From positions 1,047,997 to 1,110,419 of the forward strand of contig NMRA01000064.1 in assembly GCA_002633005.1 (NCBI GenBank): a DNA stretch of 62,423 bases, written 5' to 3'. Below are positions 10,601 to 21,840 of the stretch, in pieces. How positions within the stretch are numbered: position 1 is the first letter of the stretch; the number at the start of each line of letters is the position of its first letter. The position numbers and the translations under genes were made by a program. Below the pieces are notes generated by a model. That model was given only the letters and a program-made list of their open reading frames with translations. It had not been told where the DNA came from and did no database searches. Origin of the DNA: Phoronis australis. Its lineage: Eukaryota > Phoronida > Phoronidae.

Positions 10601-13600
10601 AGGAGATATTTTTCATCTCGTATCGTCTGTGTCCACCATAAGTATTAAAGTACTTGTTCACGATTAACCGCACCTTAGTTAATGCACACTGTTATTTCCG
10701 TGTCATTTTACTTTTTTTGTGGCCAAAGGAGGGGCACAGATGCGGATCAAGGATTTTGAGTTAGGGGTGCCAGGGTTAGCCAGGATTTTACCCTTCAGAT
10801 ATTTGCACCCCCGAACTGCAAAATGGAATCTGTGAGAATTTTAGGGGTCTATAGCCCCTTTGGCCCCCCTCTAAATCCGCTACTGAGGCAGAACCCCTGC
10901 CCGGCAACCTTATAGTATCGGGGACCAATTGAGATGGAACTCAGCCAGAGTAATCATTAGATGCCTTTTTAGTCATACGCGTAGCGCTTGCGACGATGAC
11001 GCTCTGCTCGAACCGTCAAATTCTGAGAAAATACGAAGGACACCCTTCAGTGCGAACTGGTCTACGTATAGGCGGATCCAGGGGTTCAAGGAGTCCGGAC
11101 CCCCTTTTCCCGTGATTTTAGTGATATTAAATCTATAATTTTCAAATTGTTGACCAAGGTCCTCCTTTTAAAAATCCTTGATCCGACCTCCCCTTTAAAA
11201 ATTCTTGGTCCCCCTGTTACGTTTGATCTTGTGTCGTCCTAAAACTGAATATTGAAATAGTCCGTCCTTGCTCTAAAACTGCGTCACAAATGCACACCTC
11301 AGCATCATTCAGTTGGTCCTAATCGTACAACTCTGACATATTCAATAGTATTAAACCTGGGTCTCATCAAGTCTAAAGTTAAACCTGATTTAAGATCTTA
11401 ATACAGGTCTAAGTAATACCTCGTTGGTGAAATGAAAACTGACTTAGACCAGGTCTAAACTGGAGTTAAAATTTAAAGCACTTAACCTTTATGAAGTGCA
11501 GATTATCTTTAAACTTGGTCTAAGTCCAGTTTAAACCAGGTTTGACTTTAACCACCTTTATGAAATCGAGTGTGTCTTGTGTCTTGGTGTTAGGGCTCAG
11601 CCCTGAAATTGTTCCGTTCCATTCGACCCTTGAATCGGTCCCATATTCACATTGGTTGACTAATATTTAAGGTTGCGTTCAAATAGTGCACGGCCGGAAA
11701 TATGAATTTTAGTCACTGTAACAGAATGGTAGATCAAACTGTAATCTTTTTGATTTTTTACAGAATAAAGCCAGCTACTGGTACACGTTCCCAATGTGTG
11801 CAGCAGACTTCGGGGAATATTCGCCGAAATGTGACCCACCTGGCGGTTATAATGCCTCTTTGAGTAATTCCATTGAGATTTTCAAAGTGCACCTGTCAAA
11901 AGCTTTGGATAAACTCAATGGTGATGTAGATTTGGCAGGTACGTCTCTTAAATTATTTTTTTTATCAGAAATAGTCACAAAATACAATTGCATTGGACAT
12001 CTGTGTACTTTAGTGGCAGACCTTCTTTTGTACGTGTTCCATGTACTGGGTGTTTTTAGCCTTTAGTAGTGTTCAACAAACGTTCGTATCTTCTATGAAC
12101 ATGTCTCATCGGGTGATAGTTGAGTTGATAACCGAGTGTGAGTGGCATCACGAACACACAACTAAATATAAAATAAAATTCAAAATAAAACGAGACGATC
12201 GCCGCACAAATAAAAAGCTCATGTTAAACCAACGTTTCGCCTATTCATTAGACATCATCAGGATCATATTTACAACAATTTAGGACAACAAGTGCCAACA
12301 TGCAGCTCAGGTAACATCCATAAAGTGAAGCGAGTGATACAGGGAATATAGTCGGTAGCTGGTCATCACCATAGTTGCAGGGTCACTGAGCTCTGCATGT
12401 TATTCAGAGAATCAGTGGCATTCTGATTTTGAATGGCCAATGACTCTTTAATGTGCAGTAACTCCCTATCAGATTCTCTGCAGATAATGCTAACTGAATT
12501 TGCTTGGTGATTGTTGCTAACGCAATGCCTATATATGTTGCGAGTGAGGTGTGATGTCCTTTCAACCTGTCACAGAGGCGTCTCTGTGTAAGTCCGATAT
12601 AGAACTCCTTACAGTTGTCATATTCAACCTTATAAACAACATTGCTCTTGTTCAATAAAATGATGGATGACTTCAGTTTACACAGCATATTGGAAAGTTT
12701 CCGAAGAGGTTGGAAAACAACTATCTCTGAATAACCATGCTATGAACATTCCCACTAAATAAAATTGGTTCTAACCCCGGTGTTTAAGGTATACGGCGGG
12801 GTATGGAAAATTGAACTAGACCGTATTTATCCACCTTGGCTGAGACGCGCTCGGCTCATGCTCAAAGGGATGCCGCCAAGCTGCTCTATTCATCGAGTCA
12901 CGAGCGAGGATAATTGACTTCGCTCATGCGGANNGTGAAATGAATTTTTCTAAGCGTTTGTTTGAGCCAATACAGTATACAGCTTTCCACCAAGGCTAGG
13001 TGATGCAAGACATTATTACTTGTTCTTTGTTGCATTATAGTAACTGGTCTTGGCTAATTATCATTTTATGGCCTGGTCATCCATTCAGCCCAAAGTAGTT
13101 CCAGAGGTGGCTTATCAGCCAATTATTCACGCATGCTGACTCACAATAGAAGCCTGATAAGAGTGAAGGTGGATAAATGTGGTGTTCCTACAGTTTCTTG
13201 TTTTAGTGGATGTGTTCACGACATGACATGCAGAGCTCAGTGACCCTGCAACTATGATGATGACCAGCTACTGACTATATTCCCTGTATCTCTCACTTCA
13301 CTTTATGGATGTTACCTGAGCTGTATGTTGGCACTTGTTGTCCTAAATTGTTGTAAATATGATCCTGATGATGTCTAATGAATAGACAAAACGTTGATTT
13401 AACGTGAATTTTTATATTTGTGCGGCGATCGTCCAGTTTTTAATCTTACTGTGGCCAAAAACTGATTTAATTAAAAATAAAAACAACGTACAAAACATCT
13501 CATAGTAAAACAGTTGCTGTACTTCGACTGGTCTTTAGTGATTCAGGCAAATTAATATAAAATTATAAACTCTATCGTGTATGATACATGAAACAAAACA

Positions 13601-16600
13601 ATCATGACTTCAAACACGAATATAAGGTCCACCAGAAGTCCGATTTAGCCGTAATATGTTTTGAGGTTATCCATGACTCTATGAAAGAAAAACTTATTGA
13701 TCCTACTATAGAGACTGAACTGAAGGCTGATTTAACAAGATTAGCGTCAACACTGTGTCGTCCAGACCATCTTGGTTTGAGGAAGTTTAAAGAGGCACGG
13801 AACGCCAAAGCTCGTCAAAAACACCTTTTAAACAATCCCTGACGAAAGTTACATATCGCAACATCTAGAACAGAATGATTCACTTTCCTCCCCTGTGAGG
13901 AAAAGTTCCAGAAAAAATCACAAAACTCGCGATTTTTCAAATATGTGCGAAGAAAAAACAACTCTGGTTACCACAGAGTTTCTAATCTCTCTCCCACTTT
14001 TGATAAATGCGCGCATGCGCTCCCAGTCAGTTGCTTAAAGTCACTTGAGGTCAAAGGTCACATTTCCATATAAGGGAAATATGCTTCTTCTATGTCTTGC
14101 AGTCAGTCCAGGAATTTGCAGTATATTTAAACTCGAGACATCCTTACTTGAAATTCAGTATAAAATTAGAGGTTGAAAACATATCGCCAATTTTCCACAT
14201 GTATGTGTTAGGTGAACGTGAGGGTAGCAGCATTTCATAAAGACAAACACACAGGACTGTACACTTGCTTTCATGATAGCTGCGCATTCATTGTTTATAA
14301 AGCGGGTCTCAATAGGCAGGCTATGTTGCATTAACAACACTGTCTTGGGCTAGATCTAGTGTAAAAGAACTTTCATCAAATTTGCAGCTACCCAATAGAG
14401 TCTTGAAAGCAAGACTGTAACGTAACCCTGATGCTATATTCGTCTTGTAGACAATACTGACTGCAAGTACTTTAAAACACCCTATGTTGGTTTTTACGCC
14501 ATAATTACTAAACAAAAGCTAAAACATTGATGAATTGTTGCTCTGTTAACTTAAGAGTTGTTACTGTCGAATTTATTTAGCAAAGGACAGAATTCCTATG
14601 GGTCTACGGTCCAGGGAAGTGTACAAATTTATCTGTGCTGGATGTGGCTCCAGTTGTACTGGCGAAACTATTCACCATTTGAAAATCCTAGTCAGGGAAC
14701 TTCTAAATTTTGCCAGAAGTTCACGTACTTTTCATCTGACAGAGCTCCAGTCATCGGTTATGAGTAATGCTTTTTCAATGACAGCTAAAAACGACCAACA
14801 TCAAGGGAGCTGAAAGTTCGCGAGGCTCTACATGTACATATGTAAGCAACTGGCACACCAGAGGTTGTCATTGTTAGTCTAGCTGTTACTCCCATGAGCC
14901 TGTAACTGACTGCATGTCTTTGTATCATTGGGCCTAGCAACGTGGCCACTGTTTTTGCTTCTGAGGATGGTGTGTTGATAATAACCGCTGAAACATGTCA
15001 AGTCGATTTAAATCCATCGTTGTTACTTACGCTGTCTTATACTAGTCATGGAGAATATAAGGTAGCATATAAAACAACGCAATTTTCACAAGGAATTGTC
15101 ATGGGGAACTTTGCTACTATAAAATACTGTAAAATCAAATGAAATACATATGTGTTACAAAATGGCTATACTTCGGGAGCAAGTTTTCCGATATGCAAAA
15201 TTTATTAAATACACGACACTTTTCATTATTAACAGTCTTTATTGCGTCCGTTCGTATCCTCGAAACAAAGTCCTATACTAAATAGAACGTTGATTTGTTC
15301 AGAGGATAAGAAAGGAATGGACTTAAGGCTGTATCTCAAAATATGAACATTATTCATATAATAACAAGGTATCACGGAACCCGATATATCTTTGGAATTG
15401 ATGCCAGTTTTTATTATTGATGCTTTTAAGCATTAAACAATTCTTTAAAAAGAATTTTCAGACGAATGGTATTCCGTTCGAAATACCTAACGATGGTATT
15501 GTCGACTATGTCCGAGCGGGTCATTTTCCTTTTGTGATGCAGGATCTATATTAATTTAGTAAGTGAATTTACATGAAGACAACAGCCGACGACTTTCAGG
15601 CGGATGGAACGGACCCTGTGCCCACAAGTGGCAATTTCATTTTGTTTTCCTTTGTTTCTTTTAAGTTCCTTGACAGATTTTTATGATTTTTTTGGATGGA
15701 ATGTACGTTTTTGCGCCATCTAGTGGCCATTTTTATGATACAAATAAAAAAGCATACCATTTGCGATACATTCGTGGGCGCATTTCAGCGCTCCGCGTTG
15801 CTTTTGTTTGGAATGGCAAGACGTATAGTAAACTAAACGATGGCAATTATGCCCTTGGGAAATGTTTACTGGGCAATTTTTGAGCAAATAAGCGCATATA
15901 TATAAATAGATATATACTAGGCGTGGAGGATTTCTGTTGGTACGAAATAGATTATATTTCGTATGTTTTTCAAAAATAGTGAATCAGACAATTTGTTCTT
16001 GAAATTCTTGCAATATTTAAAGTGAATAACTGGCATGTTAGAATCCTGCAGTAGTAGATTCGCCGCGGTCTATTTACAAAGTATCTTTAAAGGCTTTCGC
16101 GTTCCAGACCTTGTTAACATAAACACGAAACGATACCGGAGAGAAACAATTCTGTGAAATAACCCAGACAGAAATTAATCAAAACTTTTGTTAGAAAGGC
16201 ACTCCTTTTTTATTGTCAACATTAGAAAATAAAAAGACTCTTCAATCAAACGATATCTCCAAAACTGGGACATTTCGTAAATCACAGTGCTACATGCTAT
16301 GTGTTTTGCCAGGTTTGTAACCTGAGTTGCCGAATGAGCGAAATCAGCAAACTTACCAAGCAACGCGGGAGCGTAACGCCACCTGAAAATCGAACTTTAA
16401 TTCCTTCATTAAAATCATGTGCTGCTGAAAGACCATCATATGGCAATACAAATACGTCTAGAATGAAATGGTTTGGGGCAAAATTTGTTTTATGAAGTAA
16501 TTAAAATACGGAATGTCTCTTAATTAGGCAAAGCCGGCATGAGAAAACTAGGAACGGTGAGAAGAAAATACTTATATTAATTCATTTTCCAGGAGTTTAT

Positions 16601-19600
16601 TACGAAAAAATAGACAAATTCGGGCACAGATACGGACCACACTCTCTCGAGATAAAAGATGCTATCGTGGAACTTGACAGAGCAGTCGATTGGTTACAAG
16701 ACGAAATTGAAAGCCGCAATCTGGTCAACAAACTTAATGTTATCATCGTGTCCGACCATGGCATGGCGAAAATCAATATATCTCGTGTGATCAACGTAAC
16801 GCATTACTCGGCAGCAGAGGACCTTTTGCTCATTCTCAACGCTGGTCCGTACGTAAGCGTGTGGCCCGCTGAAGGGAAATTAGAAAAAGTAGGTATTAAC
16901 ACATGGGTGGCATGGATACAAATGCGCAATTGGTAACTGTAATTATACAGGAACACAGGTGTACATTATTTAAAAAAGCCGTAGGCTACCTTAGTATAAG
17001 GTGGTTATGATATCGCACTGTAAATGTACAACTGTGCTTAAAGGACAATGATAAGCATATAAAAATATTCAAAGTGGACGTATACGGAGGCAAACTACAG
17101 CACCGATGTTTATCCCTACATTTTGTATGCATGTTCGCCTCTGGCAGGTGGCGATGCTTATTCTGAACGTATTTGTAAGTGTCCGTCTCCATTCGAAATT
17201 ATTTTGGTTTTAATCGATAAATACTTCCGTTCATTCTTATGCTGAACCGGTCTCCCTTGCAAATTATGCACTAAGTTCCTTTAAGGGGATTGTTTTAGCT
17301 TTGTCGAGGTACACATAACTCAGGATAACGCTACCACGTACAGGACCTACGTGGCACGTCTAGGGGCTAGTTCTACAGAATGATGTGCGGCATCATTCAT
17401 CAGTTACAGATGACTTCCATTTTAAAGAATCTTTTCTCTGGCCCAAACGTACAGGTGTACAGTCAACTTAAAGATGCTCACCCTCATCTGACAGTCTGGC
17501 GCAAGGACGAGATTCCAGAGCGCTTCCGTTTCCGTAACAGTGATCGCGTGTCACCAATAACTCTGTTGGCTGACAAAGGGTGGTTTATCGCTACCGTAAG
17601 TCAACATGTATTGCGTGGGTAAACTATTGTATTACTCTAAACTTCATGTTAAACCCGTAAATCTGTAAATTCATCTACATGTGTACGTTAAATCCGGGAT
17701 TTCATCTACAGTCTATGTGTTAGACCCGTGATTTCGCCTAAAAAGTAATTTGATATTTGCATTTAAATACACAAAAAGTAGTCCTGGACCCAGTCTCCAC
17801 GCTCAGTATCAACCCAAAACTGAGATATATGAAAATTAACCAACCATGACGCATTATTCAAGAGCGAATTCCTAAGTTCACTCGAAACACGCCATGTACA
17901 TTGTAACTGGTCGATTTTTGAGCTCGAGTATGGTCAAAGACCCCAGTGTCAAGTACACATAACCCAACTGGACAGTATTATGAGTTGTTTCTGAACCGAA
18001 CAGTCAATTTTAACGAAAATTACTGGCTCTACAGTTCTTCGTTGTTATCCGTCTAAACTTGGCACCGGAACTATATCATTTTGTTCTGCATTACAGCGTT
18101 TCCCGTTCAGTGACTTAACCAGACGTAGGGGGTGGTGAGCGTGTGATAACATCTAGCTTTTTTGTTAACTGCCAAGCACAGTCTTTTTTCTGTTATGACA
18201 ACAGGCATGCCAATTACAGTGGCGGATTTAGGGGGAGGGCCAAGGGGGCCATGGCCCTCCTAAAATTCTACCAGATACCATTTGGGAGTTCGGGTGCGCG
18301 AAAGCAGGTTATCGTCGGGGGTGAATAAACAATGCATAGGCCCTCAACAAACTGAGCAAACCCCGTTTACCGTTTTTTTTTTTTAGTCAACAGGTCCGCA
18401 ACCCCAAACATTCGAGGCCTCTGCGTCCCCACATTTTAGGCTGGGCGCGCGCATCTGTCGGTTATTCCCGTGTCCTGGCCCCCTAACTCAAAATCCTGGA
18501 TCCGCCCCTGAATTATCAACCAGGCTTGTTACAGACCACGTGTGAACACAGTCAAACCCAGAGTGAATTGGTGTATTCGGAAAGAATATATTGTCGTAAC
18601 TTCGGTTGCAGATGGGCGATTTTGGCGATTCAAAAACTAAACATGATCACCATATGACGAAGATTTCAGAAATGCTATTGGTTTATGTTCAAATATGTTA
18701 TAAATTAACTTTTATTTTTAACAGCACAGCCCAGTCAGATACGATCTTATTGGAGATTAGAGTAATTATCGAACAAAAGAGAGCTGGCCCTCCAACCATA
18801 AATGTCGGACTGGAGTCGTGTAAGATATTGGCTAGAGGGGTAAACTTCCCAACTTCTTGTTGTTGGGATATAGAATCGAACAAGTTGGGAGCAACGGGAG
18901 AACGCCGTAATGGAGAATCTAAAGACTGAATTAATGCTCATTAGAAACTTCCGATAGTCATGACATCAAAGATTTTACGGTCTTTTCTAGCGTGCAAAAA
19001 CTAACTTTTAAACTGTTTGAAAATGGTCCCGCAATCTTACATCGACGAATTTGGTATGGACATTGCAACAACTACAGGTTTTTCTACCTCAAAGTGTGAA
19101 TGAAAGCTGTGGCGAAGAGGACATTAAAAAGTGTCAACAACACGTTGATTAACTGTTGAACTTTTAAAAACGTCTTGTGCATCATTGAGACATGATGGCG
19201 TCGAAGAAATAATATTTTTGAAAATGTTTTAATGCAGCAACAGGAAGCCATGTCCAAATGCAAAGTGCCCCCTGCGCTACAATTAAGGTGGAAAAGCGTG
19301 TCTCTGACACCAAAAACAATACAGCTGATTATCAAACAACATTGAGGACCTCCGATCCAATAAGCTTTGTATGTATATCAAGAGATTTGTGAAAGAAAAT
19401 CATCTTTAGTCAATAGAAGCATCTCTTTGACATCTGTTTGGCTTTATTAAGTCAGAACAATAATTAACGGAGGGGACACCATCTAACGGAGGGGACAAAT
19501 TATTAGGGGAAAGTACATTTTGTAACGCATAAGACAAAAGGTAGAGATATTATAGTGCCTTTTCTCATAAATTCGGATTTGTACGTCTGCCTTTTGGCGC

Positions 19601-21023
19601 AATTGACTACAGTTTGATCTGTTCAGTCACTTGTGACGTGCATATCATTTCAGCAACATGCTGGGTTCTATGTCTATGATGGCATGTACGGAAATGGAGC
19701 GCATGGCTACGACAACGACATTTCTGAAATGAGAGGCATCTTCACTGCCAGAGGCCCAGGTACCGAGCGACATCACTTTTCTTTTAACAGTAGATGAGTT
19801 TCACTTATAAAGCTATGGTCTGACCCACTTTAGAATGTGACTCTATTGTATGGAACTCCTATAGCAGCAGTTGGGACAAGTACACAGGAGAGCTACGCGT
19901 TGGGTCACAAATAGTTCTGACGCACATCTGCAATATGGTAAATTAAAATGCTTCACAGACTAAACTGGCCTCTCTTCATCCACAGGACTGGTGTATAATT
20001 AGTTGGATGAAAATGCTCTTTAAAAACAATGAAAAGCCAATGATCGCCAATTTTGACTATTTGATGGCAGAACTTTACTTATAACATGCCAATATAGGAC
20101 AAACTACAGACAAATTATTTTTCCCAAGGACTGTTGCAGATTGGATTAGCTTGCCAGGGTACATTACTTCAGCCTTGTCTCTTGATATCAACAGCAAGCA
20201 ACGTGCCTTTCTGATGTAACATAGTAGGGGTTCCCTTATTGGAGCACCTGTTACTAAACCTAATTTCCATTCCTAACGACTAGCTATAGTAGTGGAATTG
20301 ACAGTCGATCATTAATTTATTACTTTTATAGCTGTTGTTCTGTCTGTAAGTCTTCTTCATTGTTATACAGTGCCATCATACTCTGGAGAGTGTGTGGTCA
20401 CTTAAACCACGAGGAAGAGAGTATTAAGTTCTATTCCGTCATAAAGACGGTAGCACAATAGCCAATGCATTAACGCGGTGATTAACTAACACATGTCGAC
20501 GAAAACATCCCCTCATCTAAAATTCTTGAGTTTCTTATTCACTCCATATTAAAATACCTCCAGTTTTGAGCTTTTAATGAGCAAAATTTATGACATTTGT
20601 CATCTTAGTTCTTTTTCTGCGAGACATTTAGGCTCGGGGGGGGGGGAGAGGGGGAGGCCTCAGTTGCATGAAATCGGGAGAAGGCATTGAGCATATTTGT
20701 AGCTGAAAGTGGCTGCTTACGTCCTTAATGTGCGGATCTTCAATGACTTCCAACATCTTTCTTAAATGGCCCCTCTGCCGTTTGTTTTAGATTTCAAGAA
20801 AAATTTCAAACAGGTGGGATTTCCTAACGTGGATGTGTACCAGATGATGTGCAAAATTCTTGACCTGAAGCCCGCCTCTCCGCACAACGGCGAATGGGAT
20901 CACGTGAGCTGCATGATGGCGTCACCGACAACATCGTCTGCTACGTCAAGCAGTTTTATCGTACCGTTGACATTCATTATATTGGCGATTTCTGGTAGAA
21001 ATTGTCCTTATGAATGCATGTAA
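7637..21023 (+). CDS. ENPP6: ENPP6-like choline-specific phosphodiesterase
   Basis: Seven exons are inferred: 7637-7865, 9640-9788, 11764-11938, 16593-16888, 17455-17595, 19654-19759 and 20791-21023. All have GT-AG borders and matching phases, and the product is 442 residues (human ENPP6 has 440). The family hydrolyses glycerophosphocholine and lysophosphatidylcholine at the cell surface. The protein has a signal peptide (residues 1 to about 21), a catalytic Asp31 in LVDGVRWDY and a nucleophilic Ser67 in SSSYPNY. The latter is the ENPP6-type serine in place of the threonine of other NPPs. The other zinc ligands are Asp192/His196 (KIDKFGH), Asp239/His240 (VSDHGM) and His347 (AHGYDN). The hydrophobic C-terminus after a Ser/Thr-rich stretch suggests a GPI anchor, as in mammalian ENPP6. 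No catalytic residue is missing. Introns 1-3 and 5 are stuffed with transposons. The assignment to ENPP6 over other NPPs rests on length, the serine nucleophile and close similarity throughout. Confidence 0.93.
8225..8580 (+). repeat. Repeat with decayed reading frame, copy 1
   Basis: This piece lies in ENPP6 intron 1. It matches, in opposite orientation, 23993-24330. Both copies encode, with stops and frame breaks, the same peptide tract including DDEKTEAAGKM, ILIEALVNHSET, KTISKAI and KTDLVF. Conservation of amino acids beyond the DNA suggests a once-coding sequence, either a transposon ORF or a processed gene fragment. I do not recognise the family. Confidence 0.55.
8688..8750 (+). repeat. 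tRNA-derived SINE-like sequence
   Basis: An A box (TGGTGCAGTGG) near 8693 and a B box (GAGTTCGACTC) at about 8735-8745 are spaced as in a tRNA-type pol III promoter. Acceptor-stem pairing is not seen, so this is a SINE relic rather than a tRNA gene. It lies directly downstream of the decayed-frame repeat. Confidence 0.4.
9278..9589 (+). mobile_element. About 300-bp MITE, CAG-GGGCGGAT ends
   Basis: It begins CAGGGGCGGATCCAGG and ends with CCCCCCCTAAATCCG followed by a decayed terminus. The 294-bp copy at 18217-18510 is the same element in the opposite orientation, sharing interior landmarks such as the A-run, GCATTGT and the G+C-rich GCGCGC tract. It lies just upstream of ENPP6 exon 2. It is non-autonomous, and the short G/C-rich ends make family assignment uncertain. 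Confidence 0.65.
9836..9905 (-). repeat. Weak tRNA-like SINE remnant
   Basis: On the minus strand a B-box-like GGGTTCGATTA follows an A-box-like CTCGCTCAGTTATAAG at about the expected distance. The folding is incomplete. It sits about 50 bp after ENPP6 exon 2. Confidence 0.25.
10108..11573 (+). mobile_element. DNA element copy A (Myb/SANT-like relic)
   Basis: The ends are CAGCCGATATTATAAAGGTGG and, on the right, a decayed version of its reverse complement. Subterminal regions carry many short repeats of the type GGTTTAAACC/CAGGTTTAGACC. The interior contains pieces of a reading frame related to VIVENKKIGAKSSQRKQQAW in copy B. That pattern resembles the Myb/SANT-like DNA-binding proteins that accompany PIF/Harbinger transposases. 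A short CAG...CTG MITE (10737-10885) is nested within it. It lies in ENPP6 intron 2. It is non-autonomous and damaged. Confidence 0.65.
10737..10885 (-). mobile_element. Short CAG...CTG MITE nested in copy A
   Basis: It starts CAGATGCGGATCAAGG and ends CTAAATCCGCTACTG. It is a shortened relative of the 300-bp MITE at 9278 and 18217. It occupies the same place inside copy A as 53471-53627 does inside copy B, in matching relative orientation. Confidence 0.65.
12190..13440 (-). mobile_element. Penelope-like retroelement, truncated
   Basis: Terminal repeats of about 210 bp in inverted orientation (12190-12400 and 13215-13440) enclose a minus-strand frame (12404-12688). This frame encodes a GIY-YIG-type endonuclease piece with VVYKVEYDNCKEFYIG and LTQRRLCDRLK. 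This combination is the C-terminal hallmark of Penelope-like elements. The reverse transcriptase is absent. Both terminal repeats contain a hammerhead-like core (CTGATGA, short hairpin, GAAAC or AAAAC), downstream of the endonuclease on its own strand. The element lies in ENPP6 intron 3 and has two undetermined bases at 12933-12934. Confidence 0.75.
13588..13842 (+). other. 84-codon open frame, unrecognised
   Basis: An ATG-started frame of 84 codons, rich in K, E and L, lies between two Penelope-like remnants in ENPP6 intron 3. Its composition is like coding sequence and the C-terminus is basic (KEARNAKARQK). There is no recognised domain, and no splice partner was identified. It could be a transposon ORF fragment. 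Confidence 0.25.
13880..14055 (-). repeat. Dispersed repeat, inverted relative of 5875-6035
   Basis: The segment ending GATAAATGCGCGCATGCGCTC and preceded by TGGTTACCACAGAGTTTCTAA is the reverse complement, with substitutions, of the repeat at 5875-6035. It is non-coding and lies inside ENPP6 intron 3. Confidence 0.6.
14575..15015 (+). mobile_element. Penelope-like 3' end with hammerhead-like motif
   Basis: A frame at 14598-14813 reads VYKFICAGCGSSCTGETIHHL, a second, different GIY-YIG endonuclease of Penelope type. About 150 bp downstream on the same strand is a hammerhead-like core: CTGAGGA (14961-14967), a possible stem II, GAAAC (14990-14994) and a GTC cleavage triplet (14997-14999). The flanking GCTT and AAGT are able to pair as the start of stem I. 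It is 5'-truncated. Confidence 0.6.
15163..15235 (+). repeat. Dispersed repeat, inverted relative of 21770-21835
   Basis: GGCTATACTTCGGGAGCAAG, then TTTTCCGATATGCA and ACACGACACTTTTC, recur as the reverse complement at 21770-21835. It is non-coding and lies in ENPP6 intron 3. Confidence 0.55.
15660..15885 (+). repeat. Relative of the 2.1 kb GCGCCCAC repeat
   Basis: The text GCGCCATCTAGTGGCCATTT, then CATTTGCGATACATTCGTGG and GCGCTCCGCGTTGC, matches the right end of the element at 44989-47103. This is a solo terminal fragment within ENPP6 intron 3. Confidence 0.55.
18217..18510 (-). mobile_element. 294-bp MITE, CAGTGGCGGAT ends
   Basis: It begins CAGTGGCGGATTTAGGGG and ends CCTGGATCCGCCCCTG, so its ends are inverted repeats. 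AATTA stands directly on both flanks and may be the target duplication. It is the reverse-oriented sister of 9278-9589. It lies in ENPP6 intron 5 and carries a poly-T run near 18374. Confidence 0.7.
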
Positions 21024-21603
21024 GAATCTGTTTAAGTTTCGTGCTGAAAGGTCAAACCATGTTATAGACAAAAGCGTTAATGTGAACGCATTGATACGAC
21101 ATTTGTCCTTTGTTTACATTACCGCTTCTCAAAGAATACCTGAACAGGAGTATTTGCGCGCACTGCACAGCGATTTACCATTTTTAATATTTTTGAGTTT
21201 CAAAAATGTGTGTTCAAGATGACCCCGCACCTTTCTGCTGCATTTCGTGTGTCAAAAGACCGTCCTTCACCTTTCATTGATTGAAAAGGTGTTTCAAGTT
21301 CAAATTTTACACATTGTCCTTTCAAAAATACAACATTTCGTTTTTCTGAAACTCGAAAGCGTCAAGTAGAAGTTGTGCAAAAAATAGCAGAATGAATGAG
21401 AACAAAACTTTGTGGAAAAGTACACAGTTGCACCCGTGAAGATGGTTCTGTATATGTTTATGTAATACGTGTATTTATCTGTACACTCTGATATTAATGT
21501 AATACTTTTTACTGCCAAGGGGACGGTTGCATGAAAGTTACTTAAGACTTAAGACAGAAATTTTGTCTTCCGAACCCAGTTCAAAATCATAACTAAAAAT
21601 ACT

Positions 21604-21840
21604 TTTCGCCAAGTAATTATGCAGAATTGATTAAACACACGACACTTTTCGATATTTCGAAATATCGTGTATCTCTTAATCATGTCTCTTGGTCAGTTAC
21701 TTCATCAATGTTCCGTTGAGTGTAGAAATTTATTCCGAACATATGAACGAAACGGAGTAAAAACTGTCAATAACGAAAAGTGTCGTGTGTTTAATCAATT
21801 CTGCATATCGGAAAACTTGCTCCCGAAGTACAGCCACGTA
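21604..21840. repeat. Fold-back repeat, about 235 bp
   Basis: The left arm (TATGCAGAATTGATTAAACA, then CACGACACTTTTCG) is mirrored by the right arm (CGAAAAGTGTCGTG, then TTTAATCAATTCTGCATA). The right arm also matches 15163-15235 in reverse. It looks like a small fold-back MITE, with ends not defined. Confidence 0.55.
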
